Shown in pieces: positions 8,918 to 18,394 of a stretch of DNA of 64,000 bases. The notes below the pieces were generated by a model that worked only from the letters and a program-made list of their open reading frames with translations, was not told the DNA's origin and did not search any database. Made by a program: the position numbers and the translations under genes. The stretch lies in the NCBI RefSeq assembly GCF_002086635.1, contig NZ_MVHD01000011.1, forward strand, positions 1 to 64,000, given 5' to 3'. Every line of letters begins with the position of its first letter. Position 1 is the first letter of the stretch. The stretch is from Mycobacterium alsense (GTDB taxonomy: Bacteria > Actinomycetota > Actinomycetes > Mycobacteriales > Mycobacteriaceae).

Positions 8918-9583
8918 TCACCAACGGTCGAAGTGCAACACGTCGTCGAGCGGAATCCGCTTGGCGGGGCGGAAGGTCGTGCCGGTGTAGTAGGCGGTGG
9001 GGACGGCCGTGGCGTGGTACACGTTGTCGGGCAGGCCGAGGATGGCCCGCATCTCGTCGTCGGCCATTATGGTCACCCCGGTCCACGTGGTTCCCAAGCC
9101 CCGGGAACGCGCGGCGAGCATGTAGCTCCACGTCGCGGGCATGATCGAACTCCAATACTGGTTGGCGTTTTCGGCCGTCAGCCCGCCGTCGCCGTCGATG
9201 ACCTCGACGCAGGGGATCATCAAGACGGGGACCTCACCGATGTGCTCGGCGAGATATGCCGCACTGTCGGCAACTTTGCGCTGCTCACGATTGCGCGCGG
9301 GGTCGTCCTTGAACCGGTCTGCAACGGCGAAGGGAGAGGCGACGATCCACTCCCATGTGCGGCGGTACACATCGGCGATCGCGCGACGCTGTTCGGCGTC
9401 GGTGACCACGATGAAACTCCAGTTCTGCACGTTCGACGACGTCGGCGCCTGCACCGCGATCTCCAGGCATTCCCGGATCAGGCCGATGGGAACGGGTTTG
9501 GTCAAATCGAGTCGCTTGCGCACCGAGCGCGTCGTGGTCAGCAGTTCGTCGATGGACAAGTCGACGATGGGGTAATCGCTCAT
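8918..9583 (-). CDS. Nitroreductase-family flavoprotein
   Basis: 221 aa from ATG 9583, which overlaps the RidA stop (ATGA). The N-terminal TTRSVRKRLD and IAVQAPTSSNVQNWSFIVV are FMN-binding features of nitroreductases; MLAARSRGLGTTWTG is the typical distal FMN loop, and ILGLPDNVYHATAVPTAYY the family tail. These enzymes reduce nitro groups, quinones or enones with NAD(P)H. Co-transcribed with RidA and probably with the MFS pump. Confidence 0.88.
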   Translation of the reverse strand: MSDYPIVDLSIDELLTTTRSVRKRLDLTKPVPIGLIRECLEIAVQAPTSSNVQNWSFIVVTDAEQRRAIADVYRRTWEWIVASPFAVADRFKDDPARNREQRKVADSAAYLAEHIGEVPVLMIPCVEVIDGDGGLTAENANQYWSSIMPATWSYMLAARSRGLGTTWTGVTIMADDEMRAILGLPDNVYHATAVPTAYYTGTTFRPAKRIPLDDVLHFDRW

Positions 9584-9972
9584 GTCGGCAGGATGGCGAT
9601 GACTTCCACTTCCACGCGCTGGTTGGGCCACACCAGCCCCTCGATGATGCTGAGCATCGCGGCGGGTTCGTGGTGGATGATGGCCTTGCTCACCGCCAGG
9701 TAGGCGGACAAATTGTCGCGGCTGGTGAGCCATTGGCGCATGTAGACAATGTCGGTGAGCTTGGCGCCGGCCTTGCCGAGCGCGGTTTCGACGTTGGCCC
9801 AGCACTGCCGCGCTTCGTCGGTGAAGTCCTCCGGTACGGTGCCGTCTTCACGCAGTCCGGGCGTTCCGGAGACGAAAATCTGTGTGCCGCCGCCCGATAC
9901 GGCGACCGCGTCGGCGTATCCGGGAGCGATGTGAGCGCCCACTCCGGTGAAGATGTGGGTAATGCCGGTCAT
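9580..9972 (-). CDS. RidA-family protein
   Basis: 130 aa from ATG 9972, preceded by AAAGGAGT at good spacing. Family features: IFVSGTPGL, a central ALGKAGAKLTDIVYMRQWLT, and C-terminal EVEVIAILP. It is distinct from the RidA at 1391-1849. The 205 bases between this gene and the MDR gene at 10178 hold no convincing ORF and may contain a promoter. Confidence 0.85.
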   Translation of the reverse strand: MTGITHIFTGVGAHIAPGYADAVAVSGGGTQIFVSGTPGLREDGTVPEDFTDEARQCWANVETALGKAGAKLTDIVYMRQWLTSRDNLSAYLAVSKAIIHHEPAAMLSIIEGLVWPNQRVEVEVIAILPT

Positions 9973-10177
9973 CTGCAGACTCCTTTGCTGGTGCGATATT
10001 TGGGTGTGTATGGGATGCAGGTTGGCGGTGCCAGCTGGAGGACCTCGAGTGCCGTGAGGCCGTGGTCGGTAAGGGCCACCACCGCGCGGCGAGGCTCTCG
10101 TCGAGACGCTAACCACGGGATGACGCTCTCGATGGGATTCCTTTGCCATGCGGGGTTTTCGGCGTGCGACGGCATCA

Positions 10178-11122
10178 TCATGAGATGTCTTTCGTGACGA
10201 CAACCCCGTTTGGCTCGTGGCCTGCGACGACTTGCGCGAGGGCGTCGCCGGCCTGATCCAGGCTGCAGGAACGCGGGGTGGGCACGCTCAACCGATGGGA
10301 TGCGAGTAGCGCGGCCAGTCGCTCGAGTTGAGTTCCGTCGGAACGGACGTAAACCGCCGTGACCCTGATGCCGCGGGTGGGTGCCGGCGGGTCGGGGGTG
10401 ATGGTGGCCAACCGGCCACCGTCGGCAAGCGCGGTCATCGCCGCGGCGGCGCCCCCCGGGGCGGCGTTGGCGACGGCGTCGATGGTGCCCTTCGCCAGCG
10501 CCCTCGCGTGTTGTGGCCAAATCGGATCGCGGTAGTCGATTACTTCGCGGGCGCCATTGGCGCGGACCCGGTCGGCGCTGCGGGGGCCGGCCGTGGCGAG
10601 CACATCGGCCCCGCGCAGGGCGGCCAGCTGGACGATGAGTCCGCCGGTGATTCCACCACCGCCATGAACGAGCACCGTTTCCCCACCGTCAAGGGCCAAC
10701 GCCTCGCCGACCACCTGCTCGGCGGTCAACGCCGGCACCGGGAAGATCGCCGCGGTCTCCCATGAAATCTCGTGCGGCTTGTGGGCGAGCGAGCCGACGG
10801 GCGCGATCAACAACGGCGCCCACGCGCCTTGATCGCGCAGCGGCACGGGGTGGCACAGCACCTCGTCACCCACACTGAATCCGCCCGGGTCGGCGCCGAC
10901 GGCCTTGACGACGCCGGCGGCCTCGACACCGAGCGCCAGCGGCGGCTCCGTGCCAACGTCCCAGCCGCCGCCGCGAATGATGTTGTCCCAGTTGCCGACC
11001 CCAGCGCCGCGGACCTCGATAAGGACCTCGTCGGCTGCCGGCGACCGCGGCCCGTCCACTTCGAGCGTCTCCACCTTGCCGCCCAGCGTGCGGACCCCCG
11101 CTACCAGCATGGTCGCAGCCAT
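10178..11122 (-). CDS. MDR-family NADPH quinone/enone reductase
   Basis: 314 aa. GroES-like N-terminal domain (DEVLIEVRGAGVGNWDNII), then a Rossmann domain with VLVHGGGGITGGLIVQLAA. No zinc-ligand cysteine cluster is visible, so it belongs to the zinc-free quinone oxidoreductase/enoyl reductase branch. It starts one base after the stop of the flavoprotein at 11124, so both share an mRNA. A second MDR protein lies in the same series at 13593-14513. Confidence 0.85.
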   Translation of the reverse strand: MAATMLVAGVRTLGGKVETLEVDGPRSPAADEVLIEVRGAGVGNWDNIIRGGGWDVGTEPPLALGVEAAGVVKAVGADPGGFSVGDEVLCHPVPLRDQGAWAPLLIAPVGSLAHKPHEISWETAAIFPVPALTAEQVVGEALALDGGETVLVHGGGGITGGLIVQLAALRGADVLATAGPRSADRVRANGAREVIDYRDPIWPQHARALAKGTIDAVANAAPGGAAAAMTALADGGRLATITPDPPAPTRGIRVTAVYVRSDGTQLERLAALLASHRLSVPTPRSCSLDQAGDALAQVVAGHEPNGVVVTKDIS

Positions 11123-11123
11123 C

Positions 11124-12635
11124 TCAACGACCGAGGTCTAACGGCTCTGACAAGCGGGGGGATTCGCTTGTGGGCTCTCGGGTGGCTTTTGCCTTCGGTC
11201 TCAAGTAACGGGCAAGTTCGGATTCTTCGGCGAGCAGCGGGTCCCAGACCTGATTGACCGTTGGATGTGGCGCGACAGCATGACGCAGGAGAGTGGTGGG
11301 AACCTTCGCGAGGACAGCCAGGGTGGCCGCTTGCGCCAGTTCGGAGAACTCCGGCCCGACGAATGTCGCTCCGAGCAATCTCTGGGTCGGGACGTCAATG
11401 ACCAATTTCGCCCACCCATCGAAGCCATCCCGGTAAAGGGCGAGGTGTGACACCGCCTCGGGGTAACGGGCAGTTCGCGTTCTCACCGCGAACCCTTCTG
11501 CTCGGGCCTGGCTTTCCGTGCGCCCTACCCTGACTACTTGCGGCTCGGTGTAAATAACCTGCGCCAGATTGCCGCTGTCCCGGGCCGCAAGCTCGTTCTC
11601 CGACAGTTCTCGCCCCGCGGCTCTCGCCGCGATGATTTCGGCGACGAGACGCCCGTGGTAGGTGGAGATATGAGACAGCCGAGCACGCCCGGTGGTGTCG
11701 CCCAAGGCGTAGAGCCACCCGCCCCTGACCCCGAGCGCCTGGAGATGGTCGTTCACACAAACGGACCCGCCACCCGGCAGGCCAACGGTTTCCAGTCCGA
11801 TGCCGTCGGTGTTCGCGCACCGTCCGGCGGCCAGGACGATCTCGTCTACCTCGACGGTCTGATCGTTGAAAGCTGCGGTCACCGGCCCACCCGCCACGGG
11901 GCGGTCTACCGCCGCCAACTCCGTCCCGAAGTGAATCTTCACGCCCTTGCTCCGCAGTGACTGCGCGACCAGCGCGCGGGCCTCGGGTTCGCAGTTGCTG
12001 AGCACGGTCTTCCCACGTGCCAGAAGTGTTACCTCCGAGCCCAAACCGGTCAGGATGGTCGCGAACTCGACGCTGACCACACCGCCGCCCACCACCAGCG
12101 CGCGGGGCGGCACGCGTGTCATGGTCGTCAAGTCCCGATTCGTCCACGGACGTGCCTGGACCAACCCGGATATCTGCGGAATGTAAGGACGTGTGCCGGT
12201 GGCCAGAACAACCGCGTGGCGTGCCTCCAAGACTTCGGAGGCATCGCCCCGCGCCACGCGCACGGTTCGCTGGCCGCTCAACCGACCGAACCCATGAAAC
12301 ACCGTCACACCGGCCTGCCGCAATGACGCTACCCGGTCTTGATCCGAGAGATGCTCGATGATCGCGTCGCGTTTTGCGAAGACGCCCGCGACGTCGACCC
12401 CTTGGGCCGAAATCACCTCTCGCACACCAGGAACGGCCTTCGCGAGATTGAACACCTCAATCGGGCGAAGCAGGGTCTTGCTCGGGTTGCAGCCAAAGTA
12501 ATGACACTCGCCGCCGGCCAGGCGATCCTCGACGAGCGCTACCGCATGGCCCACCGCCGCGAGCTTTCGCACGGCGGCCACGCCGCCCACCCCGCCGCCG
12601 ACGACGACGACGTCGAATTCCTGGCCGGCTTTCAT
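11124..12635 (-). CDS. Pyridine nucleotide-disulfide oxidoreductase, mercuric-reductase-like
   Basis: 503 aa. N-terminal FAD motif GGGVGGVAAVRKL and the redox pair in GGECHYFGCNPSKTLL (Cys44, Cys49). The central NAD motif is VVGGGVVSVEFATIL; FAD-contact YALGDTTGRARLSH follows. C-terminal dimer domain has AVAPHPTVNQVW, placing the His-x4-Glu-type position as His with Q rather than the usual HAHPT..E, so general-acid chemistry may differ. It lacks the N-terminal metal domain of MerA. Likely a disulfide or quinone reductase. Directly follows DoxX. Confidence 0.85.
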   Translation of the reverse strand: MKAGQEFDVVVVGGGVGGVAAVRKLAAVGHAVALVEDRLAGGECHYFGCNPSKTLLRPIEVFNLAKAVPGVREVISAQGVDVAGVFAKRDAIIEHLSDQDRVASLRQAGVTVFHGFGRLSGQRTVRVARGDASEVLEARHAVVLATGTRPYIPQISGLVQARPWTNRDLTTMTRVPPRALVVGGGVVSVEFATILTGLGSEVTLLARGKTVLSNCEPEARALVAQSLRSKGVKIHFGTELAAVDRPVAGGPVTAAFNDQTVEVDEIVLAAGRCANTDGIGLETVGLPGGGSVCVNDHLQALGVRGGWLYALGDTTGRARLSHISTYHGRLVAEIIAARAAGRELSENELAARDSGNLAQVIYTEPQVVRVGRTESQARAEGFAVRTRTARYPEAVSHLALYRDGFDGWAKLVIDVPTQRLLGATFVGPEFSELAQAATLAVLAKVPTTLLRHAVAPHPTVNQVWDPLLAEESELARYLRPKAKATREPTSESPRLSEPLDLGR

Positions 12636-13118
12636 CTAGGCTCGCGACCGTTCCGGGCGACCGGACGGGGCAAGGTTCCGGGACTGTGGGGTGTCAGTTC
12701 CGAGTGTCGCGTAAGCGGCGGCCGCGCTCGCCGCGGAGAAAACACTGTAGCTGAGCGGTGATTCTATACCGAGGGATACCGCCATCGCGGTGCCAAATAC
12801 TATGAGCACCAAGGAACTGGCCGCCCCGACGAGTTTTGGCCACCAGCCGGCCAAGAGCAGGATTGCCAGGGTTGTTTCGGTGGCGGTGGCGACCCACACG
12901 ATGACGGTCAATGACCATCCAGAGGCAAACGGAACAAGCTGGTGCGCATAGTCGGCGAAGGAGGCCACGCTCCCCCAGGTACCCTGCCCGAACGGCTCCC
13001 ACCAGCCGAATCGGTCGGCGACAGCGGACAGAAAGGCCGTGGCGAGCGATAGTCGCAGCGCTGTCCGGACGATCCGGACCCGATCAGGCTTGTGCATGGC
13101 CTTGACGCGGTGGATCAT
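12636..13118 (-). CDS. DoxX-family membrane protein
   Basis: 160 aa with about four membrane helices (LRLSLATAFLSAVADRFGWW, then three hydrophobic stretches). The first helix ending in R-x-GWW is typical of DoxX proteins. In M. tuberculosis DoxX works with superoxide dismutase and a thiosulfate sulfurtransferase-type partner in oxidative stress defence; here it is flanked by a secreted cupin and a disulfide-type flavoprotein. ATG overlaps the cupin stop by four bases. Confidence 0.75.
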   Translation of the reverse strand: MIHRVKAMHKPDRVRIVRTALRLSLATAFLSAVADRFGWWEPFGQGTWGSVASFADYAHQLVPFASGWSLTVIVWVATATETTLAILLLAGWWPKLVGAASSLVLIVFGTAMAVSLGIESPLSYSVFSAASAAAAYATLGTDTPQSRNLAPSGRPERSRA

Positions 13119-13549
13119 CTCTCCGCGTCGTCGTCCGTGGTGAGCGGGTGCTCTCCGGTGTCCACCAGGAAGACTGCGAGCAATTCGGCGGGTTCTGTGG
13201 CGCTGGCATTCTCACTGACCGTGTGGTGCGCACCGGGCGTTTCACTCCAGGTCTCACCGGGGTGATAGACACGCGCGGGCTCACCCTCGAGCTGGCTTCG
13301 GATCGCTCCGGAGATCACGTAGGCCATGATGAACGCCGATTTCGCGTGGTGGTGAGCCGCGCTTTTGGCTCCTGGCGGATAGCTGACGGTAACTGCTTCG
13401 AGTGACTTGCCCGGAACACTGGTAGGTTGATCGAAAACTGTTCGGACAACGGGCCTTTGGCTAGACCCCTGCGGCGTCGGTTCGGCGCGCACCGCGGGCG
13501 CGAGTAGTACGACGGTGATCAGCGCGGTGAGTAGTACTTTGAGGGCCAT
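13115..13549 (-). CDS. Exported cupin-fold protein
   Basis: 144 aa from ATG 13549 with GGGAAGG upstream. Signal peptide MALKVLLTALITVVLLAPAV with an AXA-like cleavage site (VRAEP). Mature part has the cupin motif AAHHHAKSAFIMAYVISGAI and TPGAHHTVSENAS, giving His ligands for one metal. Exported single-domain cupins of this kind are of unknown role. Co-transcribed with DoxX and located between two oxidoreductases. Confidence 0.78.
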   Translation of the reverse strand: MALKVLLTALITVVLLAPAVRAEPTPQGSSQRPVVRTVFDQPTSVPGKSLEAVTVSYPPGAKSAAHHHAKSAFIMAYVISGAIRSQLEGEPARVYHPGETWSETPGAHHTVSENASATEPAELLAVFLVDTGEHPLTTDDDAER

Positions 13550-13592
13550 TCGGCTGCCTTCCCCTCGGACGGCGGTGTTTTCACACTCCCGG

Positions 13593-14513
13593 TCAGTCTT
13601 CGGCGACACGCAGGATCGTCTTGCCGGGGATACGCTTTCCGGGGGCGAATGCTGCGGGAGCTTCGGCGAGCGGGAGCACGGCACCGACCACCGGCTTGAG
13701 GCGCCCGTCGCGTACCCGCGCGGCGAGCTCCGCGAGCTGGGCCCGATCGGCCTCGACGAGGAAGAAAATCCCCCGCCCGTCGCTCGGCAGGGTCTTCGGC
13801 GGCTCGGCGACGGTGACGAGCGTTCCGCCCGCCCGCACCAGTGCCGCCGAGCGGGCCAGGACGTCCCCGCCGATGACGTCGAACACCACGTCGACTTCGC
13901 CCGCGTCCTCGAGCTTTTCGGTGTCCAGGTCGATGAAGCTGTGGACGCCTAGCTCCCCGGCCCGGTCTCGGTCCTCACTCCGGCCGGTGCCGATGACGCG
14001 CGCACCGATCTCGCGAGCGAGCTGCACCGCGATCGACCCGACCCCACCCGCTGCGCCGTGGATCAGAACCGTTTGGCCGGCGACGAGGCGGCCGTGGTCG
14101 AACAGGCCCTGCCAGGCGGCCAATCCGGAGATCGGCAGCGCCGCGGCGACCGTGTGGTCGATGTCGGCCGGCAGCGGTGCGAGGTTACGCGCTTCCACGG
14201 CGGTGTACTCCGCGAGCGAGCCGTCACGCGCCCAGTCGGCGAGCCCGAACACCCGTTGACCGACGGTCAAAAGGGTGGTGCCGTACCCCAACTCAACCAC
14301 GACGCCCGACAGCTCGTGGCCGGGCACGCTCGGTGTCCGGTCACGACCGCCGCGGTCGATCCACGTGTGCGGCCAGTCGAGCTCACCGCGGGTGAACCCC
14401 GCGGCGTGCACCCGTACGACGACGTCGTTGTCGGCCGCCTGGGGGTATGGCACGTCGGTCAGGGACAGGCCGGCGACGCCGGCGTTACGATCTGAAACGG
14501 TGATGGCTTGCAT
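13593..14513 (-). CDS. MDR-family NADP-dependent oxidoreductase
   Basis: 306 aa. GroES-like domain with VVRVHAAGFTRGELDWP and GHELSGVVVELG; Rossmann motif VLIHGAAGGVGSIAVQLA; typical IDLDTEKLED and C-terminal GKTILRV. No structural zinc lobe is seen, so it is a quinone oxidoreductase-like reductase of electrophiles. Its ATG overlaps the TAA of the 81-aa gene by one base (TAATG). Confidence 0.88.
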   Translation of the reverse strand: MQAITVSDRNAGVAGLSLTDVPYPQAADNDVVVRVHAAGFTRGELDWPHTWIDRGGRDRTPSVPGHELSGVVVELGYGTTLLTVGQRVFGLADWARDGSLAEYTAVEARNLAPLPADIDHTVAAALPISGLAAWQGLFDHGRLVAGQTVLIHGAAGGVGSIAVQLAREIGARVIGTGRSEDRDRAGELGVHSFIDLDTEKLEDAGEVDVVFDVIGGDVLARSAALVRAGGTLVTVAEPPKTLPSDGRGIFFLVEADRAQLAELAARVRDGRLKPVVGAVLPLAEAPAAFAPGKRIPGKTILRVAED

Positions 14514-14758
14514 TACAGGTCCTTCCTGACGCGGGTTGTTGTCGCGGGATCAGCCGCCAGCTGCGGCTGTACGCTGATGAGCTCGAGGCCCAGATCACGG
14601 ACCCGGTCGAGGAGTCCGTAAAGCTGTGACTGGTCGCGGATTTCACCAGTGAACGCGGTGTCGGTCGCACCGGCCTCGAGGCGCATTCCCTCTAGCGCGC
14701 ACCCGAGCCGTTCGGTCACGCAGCCTCGAATGCAGATCCGGTACATCGTTGGCCGCAT
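14513..14758 (-). CDS. 81-aa protein of unknown function, first in a redox operon
   Basis: ATG 14758 has a strong GGAGG 5 bases upstream. The protein reads as alternating strands and helices: MYRICIRGCVTERLGCALEG, then FTGEIRDQSQLYGLLDRVRDLGLELISVQ, a pattern of a small alpha-beta (ACT-like or ferredoxin-like) domain; two Cys are near the N-terminus. No family was recognised with confidence. It lies 21 bases downstream of the predicted +1 of module copy b and is fused by TAATG coupling to the MDR gene, so it may modulate that enzyme. Confidence 0.65.
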   Translation of the reverse strand: MRPTMYRICIRGCVTERLGCALEGMRLEAGATDTAFTGEIRDQSQLYGLLDRVRDLGLELISVQPQLAADPATTTRVRKDL

Positions 14759-14785
14759 TTGTCCTCCGCTCGCCAGCTGCCGATC

Positions 14786-14843
14786 AGCATTCACCGACGG
14801 GGGGTGAGCCGTCATCACCCGGCGAGCCATTTCACCCGGGTGA
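14786..14843 (-). promoter_or_regulatory. 58-bp promoter module, copy b
   Basis: Minus strand: TCACCCGGGTGA (14832-14843); inverted repeat 14801-14821 with ATGACG; -10-like AATGCT (14786-14791). Predicted +1 about 14779, leaving a 20-base leader that contains the GGAGG of the 81-aa gene. Drives the 14758-to-10178 series, possibly further. Confidence 0.82.
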
Positions 14844-14883
14844 GTGCGAACGCATCATGCGGGGATGGACGGCCGGCGCGGTG

Positions 14884-16107
14884 TCAGCTTCCGTTGTCGC
14901 CGTCCGGTGGCGTCACGGTGATGGTGATCCTGGGCCGGCCCCGGGGGGACCTACCGCCGATGCCCCGCGCGGCCATGCTCGCCAACAGGATCTCATTGAG
15001 CAGGTTTTCCGGAATTGGCGTTGGGACCGCCGGGGTGGCGCCGGGGAGGGCGTCCGGCCACGCTACCGCGACGCGCCTGATCGGCGGGGCGGCCGCGGCC
15101 CAGGTCGGCGGCACCGACAGCGCGCCGATCGCGGGCGCGCGGCCCAAACCCGCCGACAATGCAGGTGCCGCGGCGCTGCCCGCCCCCGGGCCCGCCGAAT
15201 CCAATGACGCTGCCGCGCCGGCTCCCGAGCCCCCCGGGGCCACCCCCAGGCGTTGCAGTATGGCATCCATCTTGCTGGCGCCGTCTGGGTCGTAGTGCAC
15301 CGCGTATCCCAAGCCCGTATACGAACCAGCGGTGCCCGTCGACGTGATGGCCGTTGCTGCCGACGACACGCTCAGGTTCACCGGGCTCAGCAAGCTCAGC
15401 AATTGCAGGAACGATGGCAGTGACGCCGCGGCGGCCGGTGACGGCAACGCCAGGCCCTGAAGCGCATCGGGTATCGCGGAAACCAGCTGCGAGCCCATCG
15501 ACATGATGGTCTGGGCGCCCGCGCCGGCGGGCGTGGCGCCGGCCCGACCGACTGCGGCAACCTGCTGACCGGCCCCGGCCGGATTCGTGGTGGGCGGCGG
15601 CGAGGCGAACGGAGGCAACGCCGCAGCGGCAGCGGACGCGCCGGCATACGCATACATTGCCCCGGCGTCTTGGGCCCACATCTCGCCGTACTCGGCTTCG
15701 GTGGCCGCAATCGCCGGTGCGTTTTGGCCGAGAAAGTTCGTCGCGATCAGCGCCATCAGCCGCACGCGGTTGGCCGCGATCATCGGTGGGGGCACCGTCA
15801 TCGCGAACGCCGCCTCGTAGGCGGACGCGGCCGCCCTGGCCTGGGTGGCGGCCTGCTCGCACAGCGCGGCCGTCGTTCTCAGCCACGAAACGTAGGGCAC
15901 CGCGGCCGCGGCCATCGCCACGGACGCGGGCCCCAGCCACGCCGCGCCGCTCAGGTCCCAGATCACCGACCGATAGGAGGCCGTCGTGGAATGGAGGTCG
16001 GCGGCCAGCCCGTCCCAGCCCGCCGCGGCAGCCAGCATCGACCCGCAGCCGGGACCGCAATACATGCGGCCGGAGTTGACTTCCGGCGGCAACGCTCCGA
16101 AATCCAT
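14884..16107 (-). CDS. PPE-family protein, PPE-SVP subgroup
   Basis: 407 aa from ATG 16107. N-terminus [16 protein letters not shown] is the PPE signature; the WxG-type turn is [10 protein letters not shown] near residue 55; the end of the PPE domain has the conserved helix [14 protein letters not shown]. The C-terminal part is Ala/Gly-rich and holds [14 protein letters not shown], the SVP motif. Such proteins are secreted by type VII systems, normally with a PE partner; no PE or esx gene lies in the window, so the partner must be elsewhere. It is downstream of an esterase on the same strand. Confidence 0.95.
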   Translation of the reverse strand: MDFGALPPEVNSGRMYCGPGCGSMLAAAAGWDGLAADLHSTTASYRSVIWDLSGAAWLGPASVAMAAAAVPYVSWLRTTAALCEQAATQARAAASAYEAAFAMTVPPPMIAANRVRLMALIATNFLGQNAPAIAATEAEYGEMWAQDAGAMYAYAGASAAAAALPPFASPPPTTNPAGAGQQVAAVGRAGATPAGAGAQTIMSMGSQLVSAIPDALQGLALPSPAAAASLPSFLQLLSLLSPVNLSVSSAATAITSTGTAGSYTGLGYAVHYDPDGASKMDAILQRLGVAPGGSGAGAAASLDSAGPGAGSAAAPALSAGLGRAPAIGALSVPPTWAAAAPPIRRVAVAWPDALPGATPAVPTPIPENLLNEILLASMAARGIGGRSPRGRPRITITVTPPDGDNGS

Positions 16108-16130
16108 TCGAAAACCTCGGGCTCCCTTGG

Positions 16131-17183
16131 CTATCCGGTCGCTTCGCGGATGTAGCGGCCGATCTGGCGCAGCGAGCGAGTGGCTTCGGGGATCATCGGC
16201 GCGGCGAGTTGAAACACGTGGATTTGGCCCGGCCATACCCGCACCTCGACAGGCACGCCGGCGGTGGCCAATCGTCGGGCCGCCAGTTGCGCGTCGTGCA
16301 GCAGCGCCTCGCTGCCGGACACATGGATCAACGTGCGGGGTAGGCCGGGTTGGATGTGGTCGAGCGGCTCGTAGAGCGCGTGCGGACCCCCACCGGCGTC
16401 GCGGTGCGCCGCGGCGCGGGTGATCAGGCCATGAACGGCGTCGAACGCTTTGGGTGGAAACATCGCATCCGAGCCGATATTGGGGTGGGCCGCTTTGGGT
16501 CGTGTGGCCAATTGCAGCAGCGGTGACATGCCCACCAGCGCGGCAGGATGCTCACCGCTCTCGAGCAGGCGTTGGGCCAGCGCCAGCGCCAGATAGCCGC
16601 CGGCGGAATCACCGGCCAGCACGATTTGGTCGGGCTGATAACCCTTTCGGCGCAGCCACCGGTAGCCGTCGTGGCAGTCGTCGATCGCCTCGCCGATCGA
16701 ATGCTTGGGAATCTTGCGGTAGTTGGGCACCAGCACGGGACTGTCGGCAAAACGGGACAGCATGCTCACCAGCCGGCCGTGCGAGTACGCCCCACAGGTG
16801 AGAAACCCGCCACCGTGCAGATACAGCACGACCCGACGGGAACCGCCGGCCGGTGGCACTCCGGCGGCCCGGATGAGCTGCGCGGTGCAATGCCCCAGCG
16901 CGACGCCGGCCCGCACCGTGCCCGGTGGCGGCACGATGGCGCGGGCGGCGAAATCGACGACGCCCCAGGGCCACGGCGCCGAGGGCAGGAAGGCGCCCAC
17001 GCTCAACGCGGGCCGGATCAACACCCGGGCGCCCAGCCAGGCGATGCGCCCGGCCGCACTGGGACCATGCGGGAAGACGTCGACGACGGCGCCCCCGTGC
17101 GACGGGTGCCGTCGTGCTTTTCGCGCCCGGGCCGCTCGTGGAGCGGAGAGCGGTGATCCCGACACGGTGGCGGGTGCGCTCAT
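16131..17183 (-). CDS. Alpha/beta hydrolase, hormone-sensitive-lipase type
   Basis: 350 aa. Oxyanion-hole motif [12 protein letters not shown] and nucleophile elbow [12 protein letters not shown] are those of the HSL/Lip family (LipF/LipH-like). C-terminal [18 protein letters not shown] supplies the catalytic His; the Asp is probably in the preceding strand segment. Likely a carboxylesterase on short-chain esters. Starts five bases after the stop of the 124-aa gene. A start later than 17183 is possible because the first 25 residues are low-complexity. Confidence 0.88.
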   Translation of the reverse strand: MSAPATVSGSPLSAPRAARARKARRHPSHGGAVVDVFPHGPSAAGRIAWLGARVLIRPALSVGAFLPSAPWPWGVVDFAARAIVPPPGTVRAGVALGHCTAQLIRAAGVPPAGGSRRVVLYLHGGGFLTCGAYSHGRLVSMLSRFADSPVLVPNYRKIPKHSIGEAIDDCHDGYRWLRRKGYQPDQIVLAGDSAGGYLALALAQRLLESGEHPAALVGMSPLLQLATRPKAAHPNIGSDAMFPPKAFDAVHGLITRAAAHRDAGGGPHALYEPLDHIQPGLPRTLIHVSGSEALLHDAQLAARRLATAGVPVEVRVWPGQIHVFQLAAPMIPEATRSLRQIGRYIREATG

Positions 17184-17187
17184 GTCA

Positions 17188-17562
17188 TCACCTCCACCCC
17201 GGGCTCATCGTGCCGGACCGGAAGGGGGCAGGCGCGCATGCCCGGCATAGGCGCGCGCCCTGCCGGTCGACGAATCTTGGTGAGGCACCCAGCTTTTGGC
17301 GCCCGTCTCGGCACAACGGGCACTGGCGGACGGAGCCGGCCGCCTGCCGGTCACGGCGCTCCCAGACTGCGGCTCGTCCCCGCGCCATCGCCTTGCGGCG
17401 TCGACCGCCCGCGTACGCGATCAGCCCGGCAGCGACCGAGGACCCCGCACAAATGGCGGCGGCGACTCCGAAATCGACTGGCTGGCCATTGATCAACATG
17501 AGGGCCGCGTAGTCGCCGGCCAACACAGCCACAAAGAGGAAGGCAATGCGTAGCCGGGTCAT
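17188..17562 (-). CDS. Small membrane protein with C-terminal CxxC pairs
   Basis: 124 aa from ATG 17562, which overlaps the upstream gene's stop (ATGA). Two predicted membrane helices (LRIAFLFVAVLAGDYAALML and GVAAAICAGSSVAAGLIAYAG), a basic segment, then a soluble tail with QCPLCRDG and LCRACAPAP, which looks like a zinc ribbon. Family not recognised. It is coupled to the Cys-rich protein before it and may bring it to the membrane. Confidence 0.6.
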   Translation of the reverse strand: MTRLRIAFLFVAVLAGDYAALMLINGQPVDFGVAAAICAGSSVAAGLIAYAGGRRRKAMARGRAAVWERRDRQAAGSVRQCPLCRDGRQKLGASPRFVDRQGARLCRACAPAPFRSGTMSPGWR

Positions 17563-18062
17563 GTTGCCGTCCCCTCGGGCCCGAGGGGACGCACGGCGAA
17601 GACGCTGCGCAGGTATCCGGTGGGACGCCCGCAGGTGGCGCACGCCGGGTGGGTTCCGCATCGCGACGCCACCTCGCGTTTGTCGCCCACGTAGGTCGCC
17701 ATCGCCCATCGCAGGGTGGCCAGGCAGGCCTGACAGAGCGTCTCGACGAGGTCGCCGTCGGGGCTCAGCCCCATCTGGTCGCACCCGTCGACGGCGTGGA
17801 TCTCGGCGACGGCCACCGCCGGCGCACCGCAGATACTGCCGGTCGACACCCGCTGGGCACTGCAGACGGGCCGTAGCGCGTGCAGTTGATCCTCGATCGC
17901 CGGGACTTCGCCCGTCGGGGTGTCAGCCGTTTCCCATCCTTTCCGATACACCCAACGCCGGGCCGACGCGGCGGCGTCGCGCATTCGATGCAGCAGCCAA
18001 GGTGTTCGCGTGACGCCGGGGCCGCATTCAGCGGTCGAGCGTTGAAATTGGCGATGGTTCAT
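17559..18062 (-). CDS. Cys-rich zinc-binding-like protein (paralogue of 56017-56511)
   Basis: 167 aa. ATG 18062 has GGAGAAAG at good distance. The core reads C...G..CGAPAVAVAEIHAV.GC, then SPDGDLVETLCQACLATL, then RCGTHPACATCGRPTG. The minus-strand protein at 56 kb has the same order (C..CTQPAAAYVEYHMV.YC, DADG, VCAAHLDAL, RCPSCDRS), so the two are paralogues. Probably binds zinc through the Cys/His sets. Function unknown. Both genes follow a 58-bp module, which is evidence that they belong to one regulon. Confidence 0.68.
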   Translation of the reverse strand: MNHRQFQRSTAECGPGVTRTPWLLHRMRDAAASARRWVYRKGWETADTPTGEVPAIEDQLHALRPVCSAQRVSTGSICGAPAVAVAEIHAVDGCDQMGLSPDGDLVETLCQACLATLRWAMATYVGDKREVASRCGTHPACATCGRPTGYLRSVFAVRPLGPEGTAT

Positions 18063-18207
18063 CTGGCTTTCTCCGATTTATGGCGATGGGTCCGCGGTGA
18101 TCGGCGCGGCACGGTTGCCAACCGTCGTCGCGACCCGCTCATGCGGCCCCGAACGCAGATCCGGCTCTAGGCGGCTCCACCACCGCCCGCTTGCGATCTG
18201 TCAAGCC

Positions 18208-18265
18208 AGCATTAACCGACGTGGGACGAGTGGTCATCACCCGGCGAACTGATTCACCCGGGTGA
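18208..18265 (-). promoter_or_regulatory. 58-bp promoter module, copy c
   Basis: Minus strand: TCACCCGGGTGA (18254-18265); second element 18223-18243, here with a weaker distal arm (TCGTCCC); ATGACC as -35; AATGCT (18208-18213) as -10. +1 about 18201, giving a 138-base leader before the ATG at 18062. The rest of the 18063-18394 gap shows no convincing gene; it is GC-rich and has no clear terminator. Confidence 0.75.
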
Positions 18266-18394
18266 TTTGCCGACTGTCTCGAACATCACCGCAGCCAGAC
18301 GAAATGTCGCTAGGTGGGTAGACGACGGCGGCGCGGGCGACACATTCGCGGCGGCGATTGCGGGCCAATGCTTTTGGGCCGACAAGCAGGGGTG

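Noticed and set aside
18063..18394. Rho-independent terminator or small RNA in the gap before the GAF/Fis genes
   Set aside because: Only GC-rich short repeats were seen, no hairpin followed by T residues; nothing beyond module copy c can be supported.
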